Assembly: GCF_018332655.1 (NCBI RefSeq)
Contig: NZ_BOQL01000035.1
Span: forward strand, 1-58,979
Length of the DNA: 58,979 bases
From: Actinoplanes auranticolor
GTDB lineage: Bacteria > Actinomycetota > Actinomycetes > Mycobacteriales > Micromonosporaceae
Direction: 5' to 3'
Of the stretch, positions 7,471 through 14,958 are shown piece by piece. The first letter of the stretch is position 1, and each line of letters begins with the position of its first letter. The translations under genes were made by a program, and so were the position numbers. Below the pieces are notes generated by a model. That model did not search any database. It worked only from the letters and a program-made list of their open reading frames with translations, and was not told the DNA's origin.

Positions 7471-7696
7471 TATGCTTGTCCACGGCGACCGCCTCGTGCG
7501 GTCGACTTCGCGCGCCTTCTGCACGAGCCATGATTGATCACTCGCCGGCTGCACCTCGCGGCGAGGGTCATGAGCCGTCAGCGACGGTCCTCCCTGGTCC
7601 CGATCCTCTCGGGTCCACCTGGGCCGGCGACCGGGCGCCAGGACGCACACCGCCGGTGAGCGTGACAACCAGGGAAATAACAGGGAGCAATTCACC
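7471..7696 (+). promoter_or_regulatory. rpsB promoter and structured 5' leader
   Basis: TATGCT at 7471-7476 is a good -10 box without a clear -35. If used, it gives a leader of about 215 nt before rpsB. The leader can form a 7-bp stem (CGACCGC/GCGGTCG at 7486-7504) and another (CTCGCCG/CGGCGAG at 7541-7565), plus a small CCGTC/GACGG hairpin near 7577. S2 leaders are known to serve autoregulation in other bacteria; that role here is inference. Confidence 0.45.
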
Positions 7697-8689
7697 ATGG
7701 CCGTCGTGACCATGCGTCAGCTGCTGGAGAGCGGTGTCCACTTCGGGCACCAGACCCGGCGCTGGAATCCGAAGATGAAGCGATTCATCATGACGGAGCG
7801 CAACGGTATCTACATCATCGACCTGCGCCAGACCCTCGACTACATCGAGAAGGCCTACGCGTACGTGCGGGACACCGTCGCCGAGGGTGGCCACATCCTC
7901 TTCGTCGGCACCAAGAAGCAGGCCCAGGAGGCGATCGCGGAGCACGCGACCCGCGTGGGCCAGCCGTACGTCAACCACCGCTGGCTCGGTGGCATGCTGA
8001 CCAACTTCCAGACGGTGTACAAGCGGCTCCAGCGCATGAAGGAGCTCGAGGCGATCGGCGACCTCACCGGTACCGCCGCCGGCTACACCAAGAAGGAGAC
8101 CCTTCAGCTGTTCCGTGAGCAGACCAAGCTCACCAAGACCCTCGGTGGTCTGCGGGACATGACGAAGGTGCCGTCGGCGATCTGGGTCGTCGACACCAAG
8201 AAGGAGCACATCGCCGTCGACGAGGCCCGCAAGCTGGGCATCCCGGTCATCGCGGTGCTGGACACCAACTGCGACCCGGACGAGGTCGACTTCCCGATCC
8301 CGGGCAACGACGACGCGATCCGCTCGGCCGAGCTGCTGACCAAGGTCATCGCCGCCGCCGTCGCGGACGGTCTGATCAAGCGCTCCGGCCGTAACCGCGG
8401 CAACGCCGACGACAAGCCCGAGCCGGGCACCGTCGCCGCCGGTGAGCCGCTGCCCGAGTGGGAGCGCGACCTCTACGAGGGCGCCGACAAGAAGGCCGCT
8501 GACACCGAGACCGCCGCTGCGCCGGCCGCCGGAGACGCTGCGCCGGCCGCCGGAGACGCTGCGCCGCCCGCCGGAGACGCTGCGCCGCCCGCCGGCGAGG
8601 CTGCTCCCGCCGTCGCCGGCAACGACGCCACCCCGGCCGTCGATGCCGTACCGGACGCCCCTCAGAAGGTCGCCGCCACCGCGGAGTAA
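7697..8689 (+). CDS. rpsB: 30S ribosomal protein S2
   Basis: 330 residues. The first 230 or so are standard S2 (MRQLLESGVHFGHQTRRWNP, FVGTKKQAQEAI, RWLGGMLTNFQT, and DTNCDPDEVDFPIPGNDDA near the end of the fold). S2 binds late to the 30S head and helps hold S1. The GGGAG upstream of ATG 7697 is spaced about 10 nt. Unusually, about 90 residues extend the C-terminus; this tail is Ala/Pro-rich and contains four exact-length 21-bp repeats (AAPAAGD type) at 8516-8599. Actinobacterial S2 proteins often have disordered tails, but the tandem repeat makes this one long. Confidence 0.98.
   Translation: MAVVTMRQLLESGVHFGHQTRRWNPKMKRFIMTERNGIYIIDLRQTLDYIEKAYAYVRDTVAEGGHILFVGTKKQAQEAIAEHATRVGQPYVNHRWLGGMLTNFQTVYKRLQRMKELEAIGDLTGTAAGYTKKETLQLFREQTKLTKTLGGLRDMTKVPSAIWVVDTKKEHIAVDEARKLGIPVIAVLDTNCDPDEVDFPIPGNDDAIRSAELLTKVIAAAVADGLIKRSGRNRGNADDKPEPGTVAAGEPLPEWERDLYEGADKKAADTETAAAPAAGDAAPAAGDAAPPAGDAAPPAGEAAPAVAGNDATPAVDAVPDAPQKVAATAE
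8516..8599 (+). repeat. Four 21-bp repeats in the rpsB tail
   Basis: Four in-frame 7-codon units (Ala-Ala-Pro-Ala/Pro-Ala-Gly-Asp) at 8516, 8537, 8558 and 8579 lengthen the disordered S2 C-terminus. The last unit ends in Glu instead of Asp. Confidence 0.9.
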
Positions 8690-8703
8690 CAAACTTCAAG
8701 GAA

Positions 8704-8729
8704 GCCGGCCGCCGCCCGCGGCGGCCGGC
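8704..8729 (+). terminator. Perfect 12-bp hairpin between rpsB and tsf
   Basis: GCCGGCCGCCGC and GCGGCGGCCGGC are separated by two bases, so the real loop opens slightly. It lies 14 nt after the rpsB stop and 38 nt before tsf. It may attenuate, giving more S2 than EF-Ts mRNA, or stabilise the upstream mRNA end. Confidence 0.6.
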
Positions 8730-8767
8730 CCCGGAAGATCCCGGACCTCAAGCATCGAGAGAGAGTC

Positions 8768-9598
8768 ATGGCCAACTACACCGCCGCGGACGTGAAGAAG
8801 CTCCGCGACCTCACCGGCGCCGGCATGATGGACTGCAAGAAGGCGCTCGACGAGTCGGACGGTGACTTCGACCAGGCCGTCGAGTTCCTGCGCATCAAGG
8901 GTGCCAAGGACGTCGGCAAGCGGGCCGGCCGGACCGCCGCCAACGGCATCGTGGCGCACTCCGGCAAGGCGCTGCTCGAGCTCAACTGCGAGACCGACTT
9001 CGTCGCCAAGACCCCCGACTTCGTCGCGCTGGGTCAGACCCTGGTCGAGCACGGCGAGCAGGCCAAGCTGGCCGACGCCGCCGCGCTGCTGGCCTCCACG
9101 CTGGCCGACGGCCGCGCCGTGGCCGACGTGATCCAGGACTTCTCGGCCAAGATCGGCGAGAAGATCGTCCTCAACCGCTTCGCGATCCTCGACGGCAACG
9201 TCGCGGTCTACCTGCACCGCAAGGCGCAGGACCTGCCGCCGCAGGTCGGCGTGCTGGTCGAGTTCACCGGCAAGACCGACGAGGCCGGCGCCGACGACGC
9301 GCGCGCGGTCGGCATGCAGATCGCCGCCATGCGGCCGAAGTTCCTCACCCGCGAGGAGGTGCCCGCCGAGACCGTGGAGTCGGAGCGTCGCATCGCCGAG
9401 CAGACCGCGCGCGAGGAGGGCAAGCCCGAGCAGGCGCTGCCCAAGATCGTCGAAGGCCGGGTGAACTCCTTCTTCAAGGACTTCGTCCTGCTGGAGCAGC
9501 CGTCGGTCACCGACAACAAGAAGACCGTCAAGCAGGTCACGGCCGACTCCGGGATCGAAGTCACCCGCTTCGTCCGGTTCGAGGTCGGCCAGGAGTAA
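8768..9598 (+). CDS. tsf: Elongation factor Ts
   Basis: 276 residues. EF-Ts exchanges GDP for GTP on EF-Tu. The N-terminal UBA-like motif VKKLRDLTGAGMMDCKKALD is exact, followed by KGAKDVGKRAGRTAANG and the core TDFVAKTPDF. The C-terminal half has the second dimerisation domain (AAMRPKFLTREEVPAE, then KIVEGRVNSFFKDFVLLEQP). GAGAGAGAG precedes the ATG. It is the usual partner downstream of rpsB and ends before a hairpin, so rpsB-tsf is a transcription unit. Confidence 0.98.
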   Translation: MANYTAADVKKLRDLTGAGMMDCKKALDESDGDFDQAVEFLRIKGAKDVGKRAGRTAANGIVAHSGKALLELNCETDFVAKTPDFVALGQTLVEHGEQAKLADAAALLASTLADGRAVADVIQDFSAKIGEKIVLNRFAILDGNVAVYLHRKAQDLPPQVGVLVEFTGKTDEAGADDARAVGMQIAAMRPKFLTREEVPAETVESERRIAEQTAREEGKPEQALPKIVEGRVNSFFKDFVLLEQPSVTDNKKTVKQVTADSGIEVTRFVRFEVGQE

Positions 9599-9620
9599 TC
9601 CAGGCGCCAGCGCACTGCGC

Positions 9621-9656
9621 GGGAGGCCGGGACGCGAGACAAGCGCCCGGCCTCCC
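9621..9656 (+). terminator. 11-bp hairpin after tsf
   Basis: GGGAGGCCGGG at 9621 pairs with CCCGGCCTCCC ending at 9656 across a 14-nt loop. It sits between tsf and pyrH and marks the probable end of the rpsB-tsf transcript. Confidence 0.7.
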
Positions 9657-9700
9657 CGTCACATAGGGTCTCGGGTTAGCGAAGGAAAGGGCGGACCGGC

Positions 9701-10465
9701 ATGACGATGGTGACCGAGCAGGCTGTCGTGGTGGACGAGGTCACGACGCCCCGGGCCGAGCGGCCCCGGCGGGTCGTGCTGAAGCTCTCCGGCGAGGTCT
9801 TCGGTGGCGGCGCGGTGGGTGTCGACCCCGACGTCGTGCAGGGCATCGCGCGGCAGATCGCCACGGCCACCCGCCGCGGCGTGCAGATCGCGGTCGTCGT
9901 CGGCGGCGGCAACTTCTTCCGCGGCGCCGAGCTGCAGAAGCGCGGCATGGACCGCAACCGGGCCGACTACATGGGCATGCTCGGCACGGTCATGAACTGC
10001 CTGGCCCTGCAGGACTTCCTGGAGAAGGAGGGCATCGAGACGCGGGTGCAGACCGCGATCACGATGGCCCAGGTCGCCGAGCCGTACATCCCGCTGCGCG
10101 CCATCCGGCACCTCGAGAAGGGCCGCGTCGTCATCTTCGGCGCCGGCGCCGGCATGCCGTACTTCTCCACGGACACGGTCACCGCGCAGCGCGCGCTGGA
10201 GATCCACGCCGACCTCGTGCTGATGAGCAAGAACGGCGTCGACGGGGTCTACACCGCCGACCCGCGGACCGACCCGGACGCCCGCAAGATCGACCACATC
10301 ACCTTCGCCAGCGTGCTCCAGCAGGGCCTGCGCGTCGCCGACCAAGCCGCGTTCAGCCTCTGCGAGGAGAACGGCCTGCCGATGCTCGTCTTCGGCGCCC
10401 AGGGCGACGACACGATCGTCCGCGCCGTCAGCGGTGAGAAGATCGGCACCCTGATCACCACGTGA
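9701..10465 (+). CDS. pyrH: UMP kinase (uridylate kinase)
   Basis: A 254-residue amino-acid-kinase-fold enzyme that phosphorylates UMP to UDP; it is hexameric and normally GTP-activated and UTP-inhibited. Motifs are RRVVLKLSGEVFGGG near residue 25, VVVGGGNFFRGAEL, the nucleotide-binding ADYMGMLGTVMNCLALQDFL and the C-terminal LLMSKNGVDGVYTADPRTDP. About 20 extra N-terminal residues precede the conserved RVVLKLSG; ATG 9701 has GGAAAGG upstream, though a shorter start cannot be excluded. It is followed by frr, 58 nt downstream. Confidence 0.97.
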   Translation: MTMVTEQAVVVDEVTTPRAERPRRVVLKLSGEVFGGGAVGVDPDVVQGIARQIATATRRGVQIAVVVGGGNFFRGAELQKRGMDRNRADYMGMLGTVMNCLALQDFLEKEGIETRVQTAITMAQVAEPYIPLRAIRHLEKGRVVIFGAGAGMPYFSTDTVTAQRALEIHADLVLMSKNGVDGVYTADPRTDPDARKIDHITFASVLQQGLRVADQAAFSLCEENGLPMLVFGAQGDDTIVRAVSGEKIGTLITT

Positions 10466-10523
10466 TCCCGCGCTTACCCCACACTTTCGCAACGACCACG
10501 AGGAACAAGGAGGCGACGGAGCG

Positions 10524-11081
10524 GTGATCGACGAGACCCTCTTCGAGGCCGAAGAGAAGATGGAGAGCGCGGTCGAGCACGCCAAGGAGGAGTTCGCCGC
10601 GATCCGTACGGGCCGTGCCACGCCGGCGATGTTCTCCAAGATCGTCGTCGACTACTACGGCGCGCTCACCCCGATCACCCAGATGGCGTCGGTCGGCGTG
10701 CCGGAGCCGCGCATGGTGATCGTGAAGCCGTACGACGCGTCCCAGCTGGGCCCGATCGAGCGGGCGATCCGCGACTCGGACCTCGGGGTCAACCCCAACA
10801 ACGAGGGTACGCAGCTGCGGATCAACCTCCCGCAGATGACCGAGGAGCGCCGCCGCGACATGATCAAGGTGGCCCGCACCAAGGCCGAGGAGGGGCGCGT
10901 GGCGATCCGCAACGTGCGCCGCAAGGCCAAGGAGCAGCTCGACCGCCTGGTCAAGGACGGCGAGGCCGGCGAGGACGACGGCCGCCGCGCCGAGAAGGAG
11001 CTCGACGACGTCACGCACCGCTATGTCGCGGTGGTCGACGAGCTGGTCAAGAACAAGGAAGCAGAGCTGCTCGAGGTCTGA
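10524..11081 (+). CDS. frr: Ribosome recycling factor
   Basis: 185 residues, the normal length for RRF, which with EF-G splits post-termination ribosomes. The three-helix bundle motifs are present (FAAIRTGRATPAMF, YYGALTPITQMASV, NNEGTQLRINLPQMTEERR, KVARTKAEEGRVAIRNVRR). The start is GTG with AAGGAGG about 10 nt upstream. Its TGA overlaps the cdsA ATG as TGATG, so cdsA is translationally coupled. Confidence 0.98.
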   Translation: MIDETLFEAEEKMESAVEHAKEEFAAIRTGRATPAMFSKIVVDYYGALTPITQMASVGVPEPRMVIVKPYDASQLGPIERAIRDSDLGVNPNNEGTQLRINLPQMTEERRRDMIKVARTKAEEGRVAIRNVRRKAKEQLDRLVKDGEAGEDDGRRAEKELDDVTHRYVAVVDELVKNKEAELLEV

Positions 11082-12232
11082 TGTCGTACCTCGAGCCCCG
11101 CGGTGGGCAGACCCCTTCCGGTGGCCGGGCGTCCGGGCAACCCGACGTCCCGGCCCCGTACGGCCTCGACGCGCCTGCCGCCGAGCCCGATCCGTACGCC
11201 GAGCACCGCCGGCAGGCCGCGCAGCAGGCGGCTGAGAACGGCCCGGTGTGGAACGCCTTCACGCCCGCCCCCGAGCCCGCGGCGCCGCCGTGGGACCCGC
11301 CCGTGGCCGCCACCTCCACTTCCCAGGCGGAATGGGAGCTGACCGCCACCGAAGCGGAGGGAGCCCGTGGGCCGGGTAAGCGCCGGGCCGGACGCGACGG
11401 CAAGCCCCCGGTGAAGCCCACCGGGCGGGCGGGGCGCAACCTGCCCGCCGCCATCGCGGTCGGGGTCAGCATGATCCTGGTCGTCCTGGCCTCGCTGTTC
11501 GTCTGGCGGCCGGCCTTCCTCGGGGTCATCGCCGTGGCCGCCGGCCTGGGCATCTGGGAGATGGTCCGGGCACTCAAGGTCACCGGCGCCAAGCCGCCGC
11601 TGATCCCGCTGGTCACCGGCGGCGTGCTGATGACCGGGCTGGCCTGGTACGGCAGCACCGATGCGCTGATCCTGGGCCTCGTGGTGACCGTCCTGGCCAC
11701 GCTGCTCTGGCGGCTGGCCGACGGTGTCACCGGAATCACCAAAGACCTCGCGGCAACCGCGCTGATCGCCGTCTACGTGCCGTTCCTGCTGAGCTTCGGG
11801 GTGCTGCTGGCCAAGCCCGACGACGGCGACTACCGGGTGCTCATCACCCTGCTCGCGGTGGTGTTGTCGGACACCGGCGGCTACGCGGCCGGCGTCTTCT
11901 TCGGCAAGCGCCCGATGGCCCCCACGATCAGCCCCAAGAAGTCCTGGGAGGGCTTCGCGGGCTCGGTCGCCGCGGCGGCCGTCGGCAGCTCCGCGCTGGC
12001 GTACTTCCTGCTCGACGTCCCGTTCTACTGGGGCCTGCTCTTCGGTGCCGTGCTCTCGGTGGTCGCCGTGCTGGGCGATCTGGCGGAGTCGATGCTCAAG
12101 CGGGACATCGGCATCAAGGACATGAGCAACCTGCTGCCGGGCCACGGTGGCCTGATGGACCGGCTCGACTCGATCCTCTTCGCGGTGCCGACGGCTTTCC
12201 TGCTGCTCTGGCTCATCGCGCCGCCGGGGTAG
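11081..12232 (+). CDS. cdsA: Phosphatidate cytidylyltransferase (CDP-DAG synthase)
   Basis: 383 residues. It makes CDP-diacylglycerol, the precursor of PI, PG and cardiolipin, in the cytoplasmic membrane. Residues 1-110 are a disordered Pro/Ala-rich cytoplasmic extension (GGQTPSGGRASGQPDVPAPY). About eight membrane helices follow. The family signature is seen at the end (SPKKSWEGFAGS, then KRDIGIKDMSNLLPGHGGLM and DRLDSILF) with the Asp pair that binds metal. The N-terminal extension makes it longer than the usual 270-300 residues. The start overlaps the frr stop. Confidence 0.97.
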   Translation: MSYLEPRGGQTPSGGRASGQPDVPAPYGLDAPAAEPDPYAEHRRQAAQQAAENGPVWNAFTPAPEPAAPPWDPPVAATSTSQAEWELTATEAEGARGPGKRRAGRDGKPPVKPTGRAGRNLPAAIAVGVSMILVVLASLFVWRPAFLGVIAVAAGLGIWEMVRALKVTGAKPPLIPLVTGGVLMTGLAWYGSTDALILGLVVTVLATLLWRLADGVTGITKDLAATALIAVYVPFLLSFGVLLAKPDDGDYRVLITLLAVVLSDTGGYAAGVFFGKRPMAPTISPKKSWEGFAGSVAAAAVGSSALAYFLLDVPFYWGLLFGAVLSVVAVLGDLAESMLKRDIGIKDMSNLLPGHGGLMDRLDSILFAVPTAFLLLWLIAPPG

Positions 12233-12266
12233 GCATGGACGCGCGACGTGGGAGACTGGATACGCC

Positions 12267-13445
12267 ATGACGATTCTTCCGGTCATCCCGATCAGCCCCG
12301 ACGCCCCCGACGCGGTGGTCACCCGCCGTCGCCCCGCGATGCCGCCGCGCCACCTCGCCGACCTCGACCTGGCCGGCCGCCGCGCCGCCGTCGCCGCTCT
12401 CGGCGAGCCCGCGTTCCGGGCCCAGCAGCTCTCCACCCACTACTTCGCCCGGCTGGTGCGTGACCCCGCCGCGATGACCGACCTGCCCGCCGCGTCGCGG
12501 GCCAAGCTCGCCGCCGACCTGTTGCCCACGCTGCTCACCCCGCAGCGCGAGCTGGCCTGTGACGACGGCGCCACCCGCAAGACGCTGTGGAAGCTGCACG
12601 ACAACGCCATGGTCGAGAGCGTCCTGATGGGCTATCCCGACCGGATCACCGCGTGCGTGTCCAGCCAGGCGGGTTGCGGCATGGCCTGCCCGTTCTGCGC
12701 CACCGGCCAGGCCGGGCTCACCCGCAACCTCTCCATCGCCGAGATCGTCGACCAGGTCGTCTATCTCGCCGGGGTGGCCGCCTCCGGCGCGGTCACCGGG
12801 TCGCCGCCGCGGCTGTCCCGGGTCGTGTTCATGGGCATGGGCGAGCCGCTGGCCAACTACCCGCGGGTGATCGAGGCCGTGCGCCGGCTGGTGGCTCCGG
12901 CCCCGGAGGGCCTGGGTCTCTCACAACGGCACATCACCGTCTCCACCGTGGGCCTCGTGCCCGCTATGCGGCGGTTGATCGCCGAAGGGTTGTCGGTGAC
13001 TCTTGCGCTGTCCCTGCACGCCCCCGATGATGATCTGCGCGATGAGCTTGTGCCCGTCAACCAGCGTTGGAAGGTGGCCGAGGTGCTCGATGCCGCGTTC
13101 GACTACGCGGCGCAGACCGGTCGTCGGATCTCCATCGAATACGCCCTGATCCGGGACGTAAACGATCAACCCTGGCGTGCCGACCTGCTTGGCAGGCTGC
13201 TGCACGGCAAGCTGGCGCATGTGAATCTGATCCCGCTCAACCCGACGCCGGGCAGCAAGTGGGACGCCAGCCCCAAGCCGGTCGAGCGGGAGTTCGTCCG
13301 CCGGCTGCGCGAGGCCGGCGTGGCGACCACGGTCCGAGACACCCGGGGGCGGGAGATCGACGGTGCATGCGGCCAATTGGCCGCAAGTGAGCTGACGGTG
13401 GTGGACGCTGGGGGCGCCGTCGCCGACGCGGAGGTGGCACGATGA
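12267..13445 (+). CDS. rlmN: 23S rRNA/tRNA adenine-C2 methyltransferase RlmN
   Basis: A 392-residue radical-SAM enzyme that methylates C2 of A2503 in 23S rRNA and A37 in some tRNAs. The iron-sulfur motif CGMACPFC (CxxxCxxC) is near residue 135. FMGMGEPLANYP, STVGLVPAM, LALSLHA and the C-terminal DTRGREIDGACGQL carry SAM-binding and the two mechanistic cysteines. There are about 25 extra N-terminal residues. GGGAG lies about 12 nt before the ATG. It follows cdsA by 34 nt, as in other actinobacteria. Confidence 0.97.
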   Translation: MTILPVIPISPDAPDAVVTRRRPAMPPRHLADLDLAGRRAAVAALGEPAFRAQQLSTHYFARLVRDPAAMTDLPAASRAKLAADLLPTLLTPQRELACDDGATRKTLWKLHDNAMVESVLMGYPDRITACVSSQAGCGMACPFCATGQAGLTRNLSIAEIVDQVVYLAGVAASGAVTGSPPRLSRVVFMGMGEPLANYPRVIEAVRRLVAPAPEGLGLSQRHITVSTVGLVPAMRRLIAEGLSVTLALSLHAPDDDLRDELVPVNQRWKVAEVLDAAFDYAAQTGRRISIEYALIRDVNDQPWRADLLGRLLHGKLAHVNLIPLNPTPGSKWDASPKPVEREFVRRLREAGVATTVRDTRGREIDGACGQLAASELTVVDAGGAVADAEVAR

Positions 13446-13485
13446 CGGGGCTCAGTTCCCTGCGGACGCTGATTTGGGAGACGTT

Positions 13486-14541
13486 GTGACGAGTCAGGGA
13501 CAGCGTTTCCGGCGGCGCGCGCTGCGCCGCGGTTACAAGGTCGACGAGGTCGACGCTTTCCTGGACCGGGTCGAAGCGACCCTGGCCGGTGAGCAGTCCG
13601 GCGCGCCCGTCGGTGCCCAGGAGGTGCACGACGTCGTCTTCCGCGTGCGCTTCGGCGGCTACGACGAGTGGCAGGTGGACCTGCACCTGGACCGGGTGGA
13701 GCGGCAGCTCGCCGAGTTCGAGGACCGGGGCGGGCGCTCCCCCGACCCGCGGATGACCCCGGAGCGGATGCAGCCGGAGCCGATGCGCGGCATGCCGGGC
13801 GACCGGATGAGCCAGGCGCTGGGCCGGTCCGCGCCGCCCACCGAGCGCCTGCCCGCGCCGGTGCGCGACGACCGCCAGTATGCCCGCGAGGACCAGTTCG
13901 GCCGGGACGACCAGTACGCCCGCGAGAGCCAGTTCGCCCGCGAGGACCCGTACGGCCGCGAGGACCGGATGCAGCCGCAGCAGCTCCCGCAGCGGCCCCA
14001 GATGCCCGCTCCGGACCCGTACGGCCGCTACGAGGAGCCCGGGTACGGCCAGCAGCCGCAGCAACAGCAGCGGCCGCCCGCTCCGGCCGGCTACGACACC
14101 GGCAGCTACGACGGCTTCGAGCCGGGCCGGCACGGCAAGACCGACATGACGGCCGAGATCCGCATGCCGGACCGGGACCGCGGCGGCTTCGGCGGTCCGT
14201 CCCCGATGAGCGCGCCCCCGATGAGTGGCCCGCCCATGGGTGGCCCGCCGATGGGTGGCCCCCCGATGGGTGGCGGCCCCGGTGGCAGCCCGGAGCTGTA
14301 CCGGGTGGATCAGCTGCGCCGCACGTTCCAGCCGCGCCGCTTCGGCAGCGGCTACGACCCGGTGCAGGTGGACCGGCTTTTCGAGAGCATCCTGCAGGCC
14401 ATGACCGGCCGCGGCCCGATGCCCGTCCCCGAGAACGAGCTCGACACGCTGCAGTTCGGGCTGGTTCCGGGTGGCTACTTCGAGGCCGAGGTCGACGCGG
14501 CCCTGCGCGAGGTCAAGGACATCCTGCTGCGCCACCGCTGA
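13486..14541 (+). CDS. DivIVA-domain repeat protein
   Basis: 351 residues from GTG 13486, which has GGGAG 5 nt upstream; an in-frame TTG 12 nt earlier is less likely. Four copies of the short DivIVA-type motif appear in two pairs: RRGYKVDEVDAFLDRVEATL, then GGYDEWQVDLHLDRVERQL near the N-terminus, and GSGYDPVQVDRLFESILQAM, then GGYFEAEVDAALREVKDIL at the C-terminus. The middle is a disordered linker rich in Arg, Gln, Pro and Tyr, with five 15-bp MGGPP-type repeats at 14206-14280. DivIVA domains bind curved membrane or partner proteins at poles and septa, so a scaffold role in growth or division is likely. Confidence 0.8.
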   Translation: MTSQGQRFRRRALRRGYKVDEVDAFLDRVEATLAGEQSGAPVGAQEVHDVVFRVRFGGYDEWQVDLHLDRVERQLAEFEDRGGRSPDPRMTPERMQPEPMRGMPGDRMSQALGRSAPPTERLPAPVRDDRQYAREDQFGRDDQYARESQFAREDPYGREDRMQPQQLPQRPQMPAPDPYGRYEEPGYGQQPQQQQRPPAPAGYDTGSYDGFEPGRHGKTDMTAEIRMPDRDRGGFGGPSPMSAPPMSGPPMGGPPMGGPPMGGGPGGSPELYRVDQLRRTFQPRRFGSGYDPVQVDRLFESILQAMTGRGPMPVPENELDTLQFGLVPGGYFEAEVDAALREVKDILLRHR

Positions 14542-14552
14542 GCACGTACGGC

Positions 14553-14584
14553 AAAGGCCCGCCCCCGGCCGGGGAGCGGGCCTT
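14553..14584. terminator. Bidirectional terminator between convergent genes
   Basis: AAGGCCCGC at 14554 pairs with GCGGGCCTT ending at 14584, with an inner CCCCGG/CCGGGG stem. It lies between the DivIVA-repeat gene and the leftward DUF2631 gene and can serve both. Confidence 0.85.
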
Positions 14585-14598
14585 GCTGTGTCCGGGGG

Positions 14599-14832
14599 TT
14601 ACTGGTCGTTCGGCCGCAGGCCGTTACGGCGCAGCACGACATCGATCAGGAGGACGGCGATCAGCCCGACCGCGGTCCCGATGATCCAGATGTTCTCGGT
14701 GTTGCCCTCGTGGTTGCCCCACAGGTACATCAGCAGGACGACCACCGAGGCGATCGCGCCGCGCCGAGCGCCCTTGCGATTGCCCGGCTTGAGCTGGTCG
14801 GGCGCGTAAACCGGCTCGTTCTCGGCTGCCAC
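14599..14832 (-). CDS. DUF2631 small membrane protein
   Basis: 77 residues from GTG 14832, with GAGGAGGAA 6 nt upstream. A charged N-terminus (APDQLKPGNRKGARRG) leads into two membrane helices (AIASVVVLLMYLWG and IWIIGTAVGLIAVLLIDVVL) and a short basic tail. Size, topology and position near rlmN match the DUF2631 family, of which I recall Rv2876 in the same M. tuberculosis neighbourhood. The function is unknown. Confidence 0.75.
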   Translation of the reverse strand: MAAENEPVYAPDQLKPGNRKGARRGAIASVVVLLMYLWGNHEGNTENIWIIGTAVGLIAVLLIDVVLRRNGLRPNDQ

Positions 14833-14958
14833 TGTCGGTTCCTCCTCAGGCACGGACACGTCTGCCGTCCAGTCTGACACGGGGCCGATGAGGGCATCCG
14901 GGCAACCCGGCGGTACCTTCGATGCCGTCGGATATGGGTGAACCGAGGGAGCTGAACG

